A stretch of DNA of 64,000 nt from CBDDBK01 sp965225715 (GCA_965225715.1 CBDDBK010000002.1:248001-312000), one strand, 5' to 3'; shown: positions 1-9,057, numbered from the stretch's first letter. The notes: generated by a model from the sequence alone, not told the origin. Translations and numbers: made by a program.

Positions 1-115
1 TAACTTTACGTTCTACTTTTACCACTATAGAAGCAGTCATTTTATCACTTGTAACAATACCTGTACGTTGTTTTCTATGAGCAGGTCTATCACTTTTATT
101 TTTACGATAACTCAT
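1..115 (-). CDS. rpsQ: 30S ribosomal protein S17 (partial, N-terminal 38 residues)
   Basis: Reverse-strand reading from the ATG at 113-115 gives MSYRKNKSDRPAHRKQRTG and then IVTSDKMTASIVVKVERKV. The RKxRxGxVxSDKMxxTIVVxVER pattern is the N-terminus of bacterial S17, a primary 16S rRNA-binding protein of the small subunit. The gene runs off the left edge of the window. It is the last visible member of a minus-strand rplP-rpmC-rpsQ run, which is the normal S10/spc order. The 181-bp gap to rpmC is much wider than usual and holds a copy of a dispersed repeat. Confidence 0.93.
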   Translation of the reverse strand, partial: MSYRKNKSDRPAHRKQRTGIVTSDKMTASIVVKVERKV

Positions 116-165
116 TTATCTGGATTAAATCTAAAAGAATTTAAAAGTTATTTTATACTATTTTA

Positions 166-255
166 ATACGATGCTATTTTATTTCGGGAAACAGATGTTT
201 TCAAAATCAATGAATTAAAACCTCCAAAAACCCTTTTTCAAGTGACATGACTATA
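166..255. repeat. Dispersed ~90-bp intergenic repeat, copy A
   Basis: Runs from a GATGCTATTTTATTT end to an AAGTGACATGACTATA end, with a poorly conserved middle. The same two ends recur at 20425-20518, 22231-22320, 23537-23628, 27991-28077 and 34962-35148. This copy sits between rpmC and rpsQ, inside a ribosomal-protein transcription unit. No ORF. It could be a MITE or a degraded interspersed palindromic element. Confidence 0.6.
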
Positions 256-296
256 ATGTCTGAAGTTTTTTTGTGGTTTCAAAATTAAATAAGGCT

Positions 297-614
297 TTAG
301 CTCAGGTTTTTAATCATCTGCTTAACGTTACCTTTTTTCAAAATAACAGGAATATCATTATTTTTCATAAAAGTACTAAGATTATTAAGTCCTAAGGTTT
401 TATCTAAAATTTTTTGTTTTAATTCCTCATTACTTCTTTGGTATAATTCTGTTTCTAAACGGGCAATTCTTCTACGTATTTTTTTTATGATCAAAGGGTT
501 TTCTAAGGGTGCGATGCTATGAGCAAAACGGCTTTTTTTAAGTTTATCTTTTTGCTCTATAATAGAAGTGATGAGATCTTCAACTGTTAACTCTCTTATT
601 TCTTTATTAGTCAT
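297..614 (-). CDS. rpmC: 50S ribosomal protein L29 with long C-terminal extension
   Basis: Large-subunit protein near the peptide exit tunnel. Residues 1-62 match the L29 fold: MTNKEIRELTVEDLITSI, then a helix with KLKKSRFAHSIAPLENP and the second-helix signature IKKIRRRIARLETELYQR. The family is usually 60-75 residues long, but this one is 105. Residues 63-105 are an added basic tail (EELKQKILDKTLGLNNL...KQMIKNLS) that I do not recognise. Upstream is rplP at 111 bp; downstream is rpsQ. The extension could be genuine or the product of a lost stop codon. Confidence 0.88.
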   Translation of the reverse strand: MTNKEIRELTVEDLITSIIEQKDKLKKSRFAHSIAPLENPLIIKKIRRRIARLETELYQRSNEELKQKILDKTLGLNNLSTFMKNNDIPVILKKGNVKQMIKNLS

Positions 615-725
615 GTCTCTTAATACGAATAAAAAATATTTTGAATATTATGTAAACTTATACTGAAAAAAGTTTTTTTTATATATTTAACTCATTGGTA
701 TAAAATTTAGATTTGATTATTGTAA

Positions 726-1145
726 TTAGTCTTGTAAAGTTCTTCTTATAACAATTTTTGTTTTTATTGGTAACTTCTTAGCTGCTAAACGAAGTGATTC
801 CATAGCAATTTCTTTATCTACTCCATCAGACTCAAATAACATAGTACCCGGTTTTACTCGGGCTGCCCAATATTCTGGCGAACCTTTACCTTTTCCCATT
901 CTTACCTCAGCAGGTTTTTTAGTAATAGGTTTATCTGGAAAAATTCTAATCCAAAGTTGTCCATCTCTTTTCATAGCACGTGTTACAGCTATACGAGCGG
1001 CTTCTATTTGACGAGAAGTTAAAAAACCTGTTTCTAAGGCTTTAATGCCAAAGCTACCAAAACTTATTGTATGTCCTCGTTGGGCGATGCCTTTTACACG
1101 TCCCTTTTGCTGTTTTCTATATTTGGTTCGTTTGGGTTGAAGCAT
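726..1145 (-). CDS. rplP: 50S ribosomal protein L16
   Basis: Assembly protein of the large subunit at the tRNA A-site. The 139-residue length is standard, and the family landmarks are present: the N-terminal MLQPKRTKYRKQQKGR, GxxGIKALExGxLTSRQIEAAR, RDGQLWIRIFPDKPITKKP and the loop RMGKGKGSPEYWAARVKPG. In most bacteria rpsC lies directly upstream. Here the next upstream gene is an unrelated methyltransferase, so the S10 operon is broken at this point and rplP is probably first in its transcript, served by the -7 box at 1208-1215. Confidence 0.96.
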   Translation of the reverse strand: MLQPKRTKYRKQQKGRVKGIAQRGHTISFGSFGIKALETGFLTSRQIEAARIAVTRAMKRDGQLWIRIFPDKPITKKPAEVRMGKGKGSPEYWAARVKPGTMLFESDGVDKEIAMESLRLAAKKLPIKTKIVIRRTLQD

Positions 1146-1207
1146 AGCTACTCAAAATTTTAATTATTAATTTATATATAAAAGTATCAAACCTTTTTGG
1201 AAAGCCG

Positions 1208-1215
1208 CAAAGCTA
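1208..1215 (-). promoter_or_regulatory. Putative Bacteroidota -7 promoter box for rplP-rpmC-rpsQ
   Basis: On the minus strand the sequence is TAGCTTTG, an exact match to the Bacteroidota -7 consensus TAnnTTTG, about 63 bp upstream of the rplP start. No convincing TTG -33 element lies at the right distance. The position fits a promoter acquired after the operon lost its upstream half. Confidence 0.4.
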
Positions 1216-1276
1216 ATAAATCTAATAACATTTAGAAGCTAATATCAATTATTTTTTAATAAAGGCAGTGAAACTT

Positions 1277-2158
1277 TTACTTCTTTTTGATTTCACAATA
1301 AGCTAAACACTTAGGTAATGGGGCAATATCGAGTCTTTCTCCAATAAGTTGAGTTAAATCTTCTGCTAAAAATAGCTCATAGTTTCCTTCCAATTCCGAA
1401 GTTATTTTTTGAAAGTCTTCTATGTAAAATTCTGTAATCATTTTTTCACCTTTTTTTGCAGTTATTTTTTTCATTTTTTGATAAAAAATTAATTCCTTTC
1501 CTTTTAATGAATCTTCTGCTAGCAAAAAATCAAAAATAACCGAAGAACCTTGGGGTGAAAATTTTAAAATATCGCTTAAGGTATTTTTGATAATCTCTAA
1601 AGGCAAATAATAAGAAACCCCCATCCAGTTAAATATAGTTTTTTTTGAAGCATCATAATTAGAATTTCTAAATAATACTTCTTTAAGTGCATTTTGGTTA
1701 AAATCTGTAGGTATAAAATGTAGGTTTTGAGGTATTTTATAGTTTCGTTTTTTCACTCTACGTATTTTTTCTTGTTGAGTTAAGGGCAGATCTAATTCAA
1801 AAATTTCTACATTTTTTAACTTGTGCCTAAAAGCAAAAGCATCTAAACCAGCGCCCAAAATAACATATTGAATAGGTTCCTCAGAGTTTTTTGCTAAATT
1901 TAAAATTTTATCTTCTACAAAACGTTGTCTATAAATATGTTGACTGGTTATAGGCAATAAATCTCCGTAAATATATTTTTTAATTATAGAAGTGAAAATT
2001 TTTGTATTAACTATTACTCGCCAGAAAAAAGACGTTAACTCAATAGCATACTTATCTTCTAAAATATAATTAGGTCCTTCATATTTATAATGGTAAGCAC
2101 GACTAAAAGCGACTATCTCTGCTGTCTTTATTTTGAGTTTCTTATCAGACTTTGCCAT
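1277..2158 (-). CDS. Class I SAM-dependent methyltransferase, leucine carboxyl methyltransferase (LCMT/TIGR00027) type
   Basis: 293 residues. The SAM-binding glycine motif is YVILGAGLDAFAFR (about residues 97-110), followed by the acidic VEIFELDLP that ends beta-2. An N-terminal RQRFVEDKI helix and the FNWMGVSYYLPLEII segment are also typical of bacterial LCMT-like O-methyltransferases. The substrate is unknown; relatives methylate small molecules or carboxylates. The gene is separated from rplP by 131 bp and diverges from gatA with only 74 bp between the starts, so promoters for both must lie in or overlap that gap. Confidence 0.8.
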   Translation of the reverse strand: MAKSDKKLKIKTAEIVAFSRAYHYKYEGPNYILEDKYAIELTSFFWRVIVNTKIFTSIIKKYIYGDLLPITSQHIYRQRFVEDKILNLAKNSEEPIQYVILGAGLDAFAFRHKLKNVEIFELDLPLTQQEKIRRVKKRNYKIPQNLHFIPTDFNQNALKEVLFRNSNYDASKKTIFNWMGVSYYLPLEIIKNTLSDILKFSPQGSSVIFDFLLAEDSLKGKELIFYQKMKKITAKKGEKMITEFYIEDFQKITSELEGNYELFLAEDLTQLIGERLDIAPLPKCLAYCEIKKK

Positions 2159-2232
2159 TTTAATTGCTATTTTTAATGTTAAAAAATTTTTAATGCTTTA
2201 AACTCTAACTGGCTTATCGCCATGTATATTTT

Positions 2233-3624
2233 ATGTATAATAGTTTTCAAAATATTTCAACAGCCCTTAAAAATAAATCTTTAACCTGTGAAAAAGTGGT
2301 AAAATACTATTTAAAACGTATTAAAAACAAAAAAAACATCAATGTTTTTACATCTGTGTATGGCAAAGAAGTTCTAAAACAGGCTAAGGAAATAGACTCT
2401 AAACGAATAAAAGGTAAGACAGGGCGTTTAGCTGGTTTAGTTGTTGGGATAAAAGATGTTATAGCTTATAAAAATCACCCTTTGCAGGCAGCTAGCACTA
2501 TGTTAAAAGGTTTCATTGCAAGGAATAGTTCTAAGATAGTAAAGTATCTACTTTCTGAAGATGCTATCATCATAGGTCATCAAAATTGCGATGAATTTGC
2601 TATGGGTATAAGCAATCAGAAATCAGCTTTTGGTTTCAGTCGAAATCCTGTTGATTTTCGTTATGTACCAGGAGGTTCTTCAGGAGGATCTGCTGCTGCT
2701 GTAAAGGCTAATCTTTGTTTAGTTTCATTAGGTACAGATACTGCCGGTTCTGTTCGGCAACCTGCTGCTTTTTGTGGTGTAATTGGACTAAAACCAACTC
2801 ATAATCTTATTTCATTAGAGGGTGTCATACCCTATGCTCCTTCTTTTGATACAGTTGGCATTTTAGGCAATACCTTTTCTGATATAAATCTTGTTTTTAA
2901 TTGTCTTGCTGATAAAAAAATAGCTATAAAAGAAGAAAAAAATGATCAAAAATATTCATTACCAGAATATAAAATAGCCTATCTAAAGGAGAGTTTTGAT
3001 CCAGTAGTTGAAACAGATGTTCAAAAGGCTTTTCAATTATGTTTAAATTATTTTCAAGAACGCGGCCTTAAAGTTCTACCTATTAATTTTAAAGAGTTTG
3101 ATTATTTATTACCAGCCTATCGAATTTTATCCGGTGTAGAAGCCAATGATAATTTAGCACCTTATAATCAAAAAGGTTATGAAACATGGTTTACACATGA
3201 TCCAACTATTGACTATCTAACTTTTATTCAAAAAAATATTAATAGCTTAGGAGACGAAGTGTTAAGTCGTCTTTTATTAGGACGCTTATTCTTAACAAAA
3301 GACATATCGTACTATAAGAAAGCTAAAAAATTGAGGGAAGTAATCACTCAAAAGACTCTAAATTTATTAGATAAATATGATTTTATTATTTCACCTACAA
3401 GCCCAACTACTGCTTTTAAAATAGGCGATTTTACAAAAAAAACACTCAAAAAAATGGCTCTATCCGATAGGTTTACCATACATGCTTCTATGACAGGTAT
3501 CCCAGCTATTTCTTTAAATATAGGCTATGATAAGAAAGGTTTACCCATTGGACTTCATATTATGACTGCTCCATTTAAAGAAGCTAAGTTATTAATGTTT
3601 AGTCAATTAATGTATAAACATTAG
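2233..3624 (+). CDS. gatA: Asp-tRNA(Asn)/Glu-tRNA(Gln) amidotransferase subunit A
   Basis: 463-residue amidase-signature enzyme. Within GatCAB it frees ammonia from glutamine to amidate mischarged Glu-tRNA(Gln) or Asp-tRNA(Asn). The Ser-cisSer-Lys triad is visible: Lys in LVVGIKDVIAYK, cis-Ser in PGGSSGGSAAAV and the nucleophile in GTDTAGSVRQPAAFCG. The GLKPT motif and the C-terminal SMTGIPAISLNIG also fit GatA rather than a generic amidase. The length is slightly short but complete. gatB and gatC are not in the window, as is common in Bacteroidota, where the three genes are scattered. Confidence 0.9.
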   Translation: MYNSFQNISTALKNKSLTCEKVVKYYLKRIKNKKNINVFTSVYGKEVLKQAKEIDSKRIKGKTGRLAGLVVGIKDVIAYKNHPLQAASTMLKGFIARNSSKIVKYLLSEDAIIIGHQNCDEFAMGISNQKSAFGFSRNPVDFRYVPGGSSGGSAAAVKANLCLVSLGTDTAGSVRQPAAFCGVIGLKPTHNLISLEGVIPYAPSFDTVGILGNTFSDINLVFNCLADKKIAIKEEKNDQKYSLPEYKIAYLKESFDPVVETDVQKAFQLCLNYFQERGLKVLPINFKEFDYLLPAYRILSGVEANDNLAPYNQKGYETWFTHDPTIDYLTFIQKNINSLGDEVLSRLLLGRLFLTKDISYYKKAKKLREVITQKTLNLLDKYDFIISPTSPTTAFKIGDFTKKTLKKMALSDRFTIHASMTGIPAISLNIGYDKKGLPIGLHIMTAPFKEAKLLMFSQLMYKH

Positions 3625-3649
3625 ATCTTATAGGTTCTATATTATAAAA

Positions 3650-3705
3650 ATTTAATTTCGATGAATTAAAAACTCTAAAACCTTTTTTTCAAATGACATA
3701 TAAAT
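3650..3705. repeat. Partial copy of the dispersed ~90-bp repeat
   Basis: The stretch TTCGATGAATTAAAAACTC followed by CCTTTTTTTCAAATGACATA matches the right half of the repeat family (compare 196-250). The left end and the final ACTATA are degraded. It lies between gatA and the cystathionine beta-synthase gene. The rest of this 159-bp gap shows no gene. Confidence 0.4.
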
Positions 3706-3783
3706 TTTACATAAAAATATTAGAATGAGGTTAATTTTTTATATTTACTTCTAAATAAGTTTTGAACCTAACATAAGATTAAC

Positions 3784-5160
3784 ATGCATTACTATAATAC
3801 TATTTTAGAAACCATTGGTAATACCCCTTTAGTTAAACTTAACAAAGTCTCAAAAGGTGTTGAAGGTATATTATTGGTTAAAGTTGAATATTTTAATCCT
3901 GGTCATTCTATGAAAGATAGAATGGCTTTAAAAATGATAGAGACAGCAGAAAAGGCAGGGCAATTGAAGCCGGGTGGCACAATTATAGAAAATACTTCTG
4001 GAAATACAGGTATGGGCTTAGCTTTAGCTGCAGTAGTTAAAGGTTATAAATGTATTTTTACCGTTCCTGACAAACAATCAAAAGAAAAAATAAATGCTTT
4101 AAAAGCCTTAGGCTCTGAAGTTGTTGTGTGTCCAACAAATGTAGCTCCTGAAGATCCTCGTTCTTATTATAGTAAAGCTAAGGATTTATCTAGAACAATT
4201 CCCAACTCTTTTTTTTTTAATCAATACGACAATTCTTCTAACGCTTTAGCGCACTACGAAAGTACAGGTCCTGAAATATGGAAACAAACTGAAGGTAAAA
4301 TTACTCACTATATTGCTGGTGTTGGAACAGGAGGTTCTATATCAGGTGTTTCAAAATATTTGAAAGAACAAAATCCAAAGGTTATCACAGTGGGTGTTGA
4401 TTCTTATGGTTCTATTTTTAAAAAATATAAAGAAACAGGGCAATTTGATGAAACAGAGGTTTACCCCTATATGATAGAAGGTATTGGCGAAGATATTTTG
4501 CCTCAAAATGTAAATTTTGACTTGATAGATAGTTTTGTAAAAGTTACCGATAAAGACAGCGCTTTAATGACTCGTCGTCTGGCTGAAGAAGAAGGTCTTT
4601 TTGTGGGTTGGTCTTGTGGAGCAGCCGTAAAAGGAGCTTTGGATTATGCTAAAGACAATTTAAAAAGTGAAGATGTGATGGTTATTATTTTACCAGACCA
4701 TGGTACCCGTTATCTTAATAAGATTTATAATGATGAATGGATGGAAGATTACGGTTTTTTGGAAAACAAAAATATGGTTACTGCTCAAGATATTATTGAA
4801 AAAAATAAAATTGATAAAGGACTCATTACTATAACCCTCAATGATACAGTTGAAAAAGCTATTCATGAAATGACACGTACAGATATTTCTCAAATGCCTG
4901 TTTTTGATAAGAATAAAAAAGAAGTTATCGGTAGCATTACAGATAACAAATTACTAGAAAAAATTATTCAAGACCCTAATTTGAAAAATAAACCAGTAGA
5001 GTCTGTCATGCAAGCACCTTTTCTATTTGTAGCGTTGGGTACAACAATTGATGTTTTATTTTCTCATCTTAAGAGAGGTAAACGGGCCTTAATGGTAAGA
5101 GATACAAACAATCAAATTCATATTATTACCCGACAAGATATCATGAAAGTAATGCTTTAG
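3784..5160 (+). CDS. Cystathionine beta-synthase (PLP domain plus tandem CBS domains)
   Basis: 458 residues. The PLP fold-type II domain (about 1-320) carries the lysine motif NPGHSMKDRMA, the substrate loop ENTSGNTGMGLALA and the phosphate-binding GVGTGGSISGVSKYLK. The C-terminal part (about 340-458) is a pair of CBS domains (MVTAQDIIEK...; VESVMQAPFLFV...). This architecture is cystathionine beta-synthase, which condenses serine or O-acetylserine with homocysteine; plain CysK/CysM enzymes lack the CBS pair. A cystathionine gamma-lyase partner is not nearby, so its role in this genome is open. No terminator is evident before the IS remnant that follows. Confidence 0.86.
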   Translation: MHYYNTILETIGNTPLVKLNKVSKGVEGILLVKVEYFNPGHSMKDRMALKMIETAEKAGQLKPGGTIIENTSGNTGMGLALAAVVKGYKCIFTVPDKQSKEKINALKALGSEVVVCPTNVAPEDPRSYYSKAKDLSRTIPNSFFFNQYDNSSNALAHYESTGPEIWKQTEGKITHYIAGVGTGGSISGVSKYLKEQNPKVITVGVDSYGSIFKKYKETGQFDETEVYPYMIEGIGEDILPQNVNFDLIDSFVKVTDKDSALMTRRLAEEEGLFVGWSCGAAVKGALDYAKDNLKSEDVMVIILPDHGTRYLNKIYNDEWMEDYGFLENKNMVTAQDIIEKNKIDKGLITITLNDTVEKAIHEMTRTDISQMPVFDKNKKEVIGSITDNKLLEKIIQDPNLKNKPVESVMQAPFLFVALGTTIDVLFSHLKRGKRALMVRDTNNQIHIITRQDIMKVML

Positions 5161-5219
5161 AGATCTAAATTTTTAGAATCGTTTTTTTACAAAATATCAA
5201 AAATATGCTCCAAAATAAA

Positions 5220-6325
5220 GAGCTTTCTTATAAACAATTTATGCTCCTAAGCCAGTGCAAAAGTTTAGAAAACTTGTCTTGAAATAACTGGATCTGAGCA
5301 AGCATATTTTTAGTCTTTGTCTTCTTTAGAAGTTTAATTACCAGGGTTCTGCATACAGATAAAACCCCGGTCACCGCCTTTTCTTTAGTTCTTAATTGAT
5401 TATTGGTCTCTACTGACCAATGCTCCCGAATAGTCGAAAAATAATCTTCGTTTTTATCAAAACCTCCATTAGAAATAGAATAACATACCTGGCAAGATTG
5501 TTCAACACCAGTTAAATCAAAACGCCAACGCTTCACCTTAAAAAGACTCTTAAAGCCACTTGTTCGCCAAGGGCTATCAACATATTGACCCGAAATAGCA
5601 TAATGCTTATACTCTCTTTTTTCTATACCTCCATGCCCTTTATTAAATGTAATTTCTTGATTAACAGGCTTTAATCGCTTCACATAGCCGCCAATAATTC
5701 TTTTTGATTGGCTTTCAAACCGATTAAAAACTGGCTTTCGTTTCTTCGAGCAAGTTTTGGAGACAGGGCTGCTCACTTTCTTTTTTACCATTGTAATAGC
5801 CTTGAGCCAAAACCTCTCTGTCTGAGTGTTTGAGTAATTGTACTAAAGCCTCTCCACGCTTATCCCCTTTTTTAATACTAGCCCTCAATTCTTGCCCATC
5901 GCCAGCAAACCATGCGCGCTCTTCCGATTTTAGTTCAAGACCAAAATTTTTAAACAGTAGGGCTTCCAAAGGCTCCAAAGCTATTGTTTTTAAAAAAAAT
6001 GGGAGATAAGAACGTGATATAACACGTTTATTATCAAGGCCTAAAAAGGAAAACAAGGCTTCGTTAGTATTTTGCATCCCTCTCTGAATACCAGAAAGCG
6101 TAGCATCTCGACCACGTAATAGAGCTATAATCAAACTAAGCAACACAAAGGCAAAGTCCAGCTTCTTACCTCTATTATCCCTTAAATCTAAACCTGAATA
6201 ATTTTGTATTTGCCGATAAAATGATGTTACTTGCATCTTGTGAGTGTAGATTTATATGAATGTTGCGATTAAATAAACATAAATATACACTATTTTACAC
6301 GCACATTTTTTTTATAAGAAAGCCC
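5220..6325 (-). mobile_element. ISAs1-family element, copy 1 (decayed)
   Basis: Ends are GAGCTTTCTTATAAA on the left and TTTATAAGAAAGCCC on the right, forming an imperfect terminal inverted repeat. It encloses the broken transposase on the minus strand. No target duplication is visible (left flank AAAATAAA, right flank TTTTGGGC). The right flank falls directly inside a cadherin-type coding sequence whose 5' part is missing, so the element probably mediated an adjacent deletion. Confidence 0.8.
5228..6236 (-). pseudogene. ISAs1-family transposase, frameshifted and internally deleted
   Basis: The N-terminal half (start at 6236, MQVTSFYRQIQNYSGLDLRD...) and the C-terminal half (reading to 5228, ending LLHWLRSINCL) lie in different frames. 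Conserved ISAs1 features are DLRDNRGKKLDFAFVL, AGDGQELRASIKKGDKR and REHWSVETNN. The segment that carries the second catalytic aspartate in copy 3 (ITADALHL) is missing. A leftover FLIGLKANQ is flanked by two AAAGCCA direct repeats, and an extra 10-bp deletion follows near 5688. The product cannot be an active DDE transposase. Confidence 0.85.
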
Positions 6326-6586
6326 TTTTGGGCTATAGGGACAACGACTGATTTAAGCAGCCTTAATTTTAGAAACTTTCAAGACGGTGGAGATAGAATA
6401 ATAGGAGGTACTTCTATTACTAATAGCCCAACTAATTTTGATATGGCTGATGTTGTTCTTTATCTGGTCAAAGAAGATATATATATTGATGTAGAGTTTA
6501 TAACTTGGCAAAAAGGCAATAGCACCACTATTGGTAATGGTGGTGGTTTTTCTTATCGTCGGGCAACCCGTGGAGAAGGACAATAA
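6326..6586 (+). pseudogene. 3' remnant of a cadherin-repeat surface protein gene
   Basis: Begins abruptly at the ISAs1 right end with FWAIGTTTDLSSLNFRNF and ends GGGFSYRRATRGEGQ. It matches the last ~85 residues of the two full-length copies at 6823-8823 and 9058-10758. It is therefore the tail of a third tandem copy whose first ~1.7 kb were lost. The in-frame ATG upstream at 6260 lies within the IS and is not a genuine start. Confidence 0.85.
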
Positions 6587-6696
6587 GAAGTGTAAAAAGG
6601 TAAAAATAAAATTGAGCATATTCTACATTGTAAAAAAGACCTTTTGGCTTTACTTTTTTTGCGCATATGAAAAAAAACTAAACAAATATAGTATTT

Positions 6697-6762
6697 ATGA
6701 AAGTAGGCTTAAACGTATTGATATTCTTTTTTCTTACTTTCCAACATAGCTTTTTAACTTGA
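6697..6762 (+). pseudogene. 5' fragment of the aryl-sulfate sulfotransferase-like gene (debris 1)
   Basis: ATGAAAGTAGGCTTAAACGT and the following bases are identical to the start of the intact gene at 10869 for about 35 bp. It then switches to unrelated sequence and stops after 21 codons. The switch point marks the joint of the tandem duplication that produced the repeated cadherin genes. Confidence 0.75.
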
Positions 6763-6822
6763 ATTATTAAACAACTTTTACTCTATTTATAGCTATTTTG
6801 AGAACTATTTTATTTACTATTT

Positions 6823-8823
6823 ATGAAAAGTTTACTATCTTATTCAAAATATTTACTATTAGTTTTAATAGCCTTTGCAGGTGATTGTGGAGGTGATGAC
6901 GGTCCTGTAATAACACCTCCTATAGTGACGGTAAATGTGTCTAATTTTACGACAACTATAGATGAGAACCCAACCAATGGACAGCTTCTTGGCACTATTG
7001 AAGCAAGTACAAACGAGGGTAGTTTGACCTTTTCGTTGAGTACCGAAAGTCCTGTAGGCGCTTTTTCTATTAATGCTTCTACCGGTGAGATTAGCGTTTT
7101 AGACAGTGTTTTATTTGATTTTGAAACCAATCCGACTTTAACAGCAGAAGTTACTGCAACCAATGGCGGGGTGAGTGAAAGTGCTACCATTACTGTTAAC
7201 CTTAATGATATAAGCAGTACTATATCCCTGTTGGACTTTACGACAACTATAGATGAGAATCCAGCTAATGGAGAGGTTCTTGGCACTATTGAAGCAAGTA
7301 CAAACGACGGTAGTTTAACCTTTTCGTTGAGTACCGAAAGTCCTGTAGGCGCTTTTTCTATTAATGCTTCTACCGGTGAGATTAGCGTTTTAGATAGTAT
7401 TTTATTTGATTTTGAAACCAATCCGACTTTAACAGCAGAAGTTACTGCTACGAATGGCGGGGTGAGTGAAAGTGCTACCATTACTGTTAACCTTAATGAT
7501 ATAAGCAGTACTATATCCCTGTTGGACTTTACTACGACTATAGATGAGAATCCAACCAATGGACAGCTTCTTGGCACTATTGAAGCAAGTACAAACGACG
7601 GTAGTTTAACCTTTTCGTTGAGTACCGAAAGTCCTGTAGGCGCTTTTTCTATTAATGCTTCTACCGGTGAGATTAGCGTTTTAGATAGTATTTTATTTGA
7701 TTTTGAGACCAATCCAATTTTAACAGCAGAAGTTACTGCAACCAATGGTGAGGTGAGTGAAAGTGCTACGGTTACTGTTAACCTTAATGATATAAGCAGT
7801 ACTATATCCCTGTTGGACTTTACGACGACTATAGATGAGAATCCGGCTAACGGACAAGTTCTTGGTACTGTTGAAGCAAGTACGAATGATGGTATTTTGA
7901 CCTTTTCGTTGAGTACCGAAAGTCCTGTAAGCGCTTTTTCTATTAATGCTTCTACCGGTGAGATTAGCGTTTTAGATAGTGTTTTATTTGACTTTGAGAC
8001 CAATCCAGTTTTAACGGCAACAGTTACAGCAACGAATGGCGGGGTAACTGAAAGTGCTACAATTACTGTTAATTTGACTAATTTAGCTCCTACTTTGAGT
8101 GATTTAACGGTAACGATAGCTGAAAACCCTATAAATGGACAAAGTTTAGGTACTGTTGTAGGTAATTTAAGTCAATTGGCAGGAACAACTATTACATTAA
8201 CGAATGAAGCAAGTACTTCAGGAGCATTGCGTTTAGATTTGTTGTCTGGTGAGGTTCAAGTTTCTAATAGTCTATTGTTTGATTATGAGACTCGGACTAG
8301 TATTGCGGGAACGGTTACGGCAATAGGCGAATTAAATGCCACAATTACAATTACAATAACCTTAACCAATGTTAATATTATATGGAATGGACCAACTATA
8401 ACTTTTACAAAAGCTAATTTTGCTGATGCTAGTGATGAGGCTAATTGGGATAAAATCACCGATAGTGTAGCGATAACAAGGGGAGATTTCAGAAGTATAT
8501 ATAACCCTATTTTTCAATCTGGACCAACTGATGGTAGAGACACTAATCCTACAAATACGCTTTGGGCTATAGGGACAACGACTGATTTAAACAGCCTTAA
8601 TTTTATAAATTTCCAGAATGGTACTGAAAGAATAATAGGAGGTTTTTATAATTCTGATACTTATACAACTAATTTTGATATTGCTAACGTTGTTCTTTAT
8701 CTGCCTAAAGAAGATATATATATTGATGTAGAGTTTATAACTTGGCAAAGTGGCGAGAGTGATAAGACTAATAATGGCGGTGGTTTTTCTTATCGTCGGG
8801 CAACCCGCGGAGTAGGGCAATAA
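6823..8823 (+). CDS. Surface protein with cadherin-like repeats, tandem copy 1
   Basis: 666 residues. N-terminal signal (MKSLLSYSKYLLLVLIAFAG) is followed by DCGGDDG, a lipoprotein-like start with an unusual AGDC instead of a standard lipobox. Four near-identical 97-residue cadherin-like repeats follow (DNA period 291 bp), each with TTTIDENPxNG, AFSINASTGEISVLD and LFDFETNP, the calcium-binding cadherin/CARDB style. A fifth, divergent repeat (about 425-520) precedes a C-terminal domain of about 145 residues ending IDVEFITWQSG...GGGFSYRRATRG. It is likely an exported adhesin-like protein. It is one of three tandem copies upstream of the sulfotransferase-like gene. The long antisense ORF here is a by-product of the repeats. 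Confidence 0.85.
   Translation: MKSLLSYSKYLLLVLIAFAGDCGGDDGPVITPPIVTVNVSNFTTTIDENPTNGQLLGTIEASTNEGSLTFSLSTESPVGAFSINASTGEISVLDSVLFDFETNPTLTAEVTATNGGVSESATITVNLNDISSTISLLDFTTTIDENPANGEVLGTIEASTNDGSLTFSLSTESPVGAFSINASTGEISVLDSILFDFETNPTLTAEVTATNGGVSESATITVNLNDISSTISLLDFTTTIDENPTNGQLLGTIEASTNDGSLTFSLSTESPVGAFSINASTGEISVLDSILFDFETNPILTAEVTATNGEVSESATVTVNLNDISSTISLLDFTTTIDENPANGQVLGTVEASTNDGILTFSLSTESPVSAFSINASTGEISVLDSVLFDFETNPVLTATVTATNGGVTESATITVNLTNLAPTLSDLTVTIAENPINGQSLGTVVGNLSQLAGTTITLTNEASTSGALRLDLLSGEVQVSNSLLFDYETRTSIAGTVTAIGELNATITITITLTNVNIIWNGPTITFTKANFADASDEANWDKITDSVAITRGDFRSIYNPIFQSGPTDGRDTNPTNTLWAIGTTTDLNSLNFINFQNGTERIIGGFYNSDTYTTNFDIANVVLYLPKEDIYIDVEFITWQSGESDKTNNGGGFSYRRATRGVGQ
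6940..8103 (+). repeat. Four 291-bp tandem repeats inside cadherin copy 1
   Basis: Units start at 6940, 7231, 7522 and 7813, recognisable by TTGGACTTTACNAC...ACTATAGATGAGAA, and differ by only a few bases. The neighbouring gene has three such units, so the number of units varies by recombination. Confidence 0.9.
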
Positions 8824-8931
8824 GAAGTGCAAAAGGTAAAAATGAAATTGAGCATATTCTATATTGTAAAAAAGGCAATTTGGCTCTACCTTTTTGAGCA
8901 TATGAAGAAAAACTAAACAAATATAGTATTT

Positions 8932-8997
8932 ATGAAAGTAGGCTTAAACGTATTGATATTCTTTTTTCTTACTTTCCAACATAGCTTTTTAACTTGA
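8932..8997 (+). pseudogene. 5' fragment of the aryl-sulfate sulfotransferase-like gene (debris 2)
   Basis: Same short start fragment as at 6697-6762, with the same switch to CTTACTTTCCAACATAGC and the same stop. It sits between cadherin copies 1 and 2, so the duplicated unit comprises a cadherin gene plus the first bases of the next gene. Confidence 0.75.
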
Positions 8998-9057
8998 ATT
9001 ATTAAACAACTTTTACTCTATTTATAGCTATTTTGAGAACTATTTTATTTACTATTT

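Noticed and set aside
6531..6749. 72-codon ORF overlapping the cadherin tail
   Set aside because: Out of frame with the recognised cadherin remnant and runs into the sulfotransferase debris.
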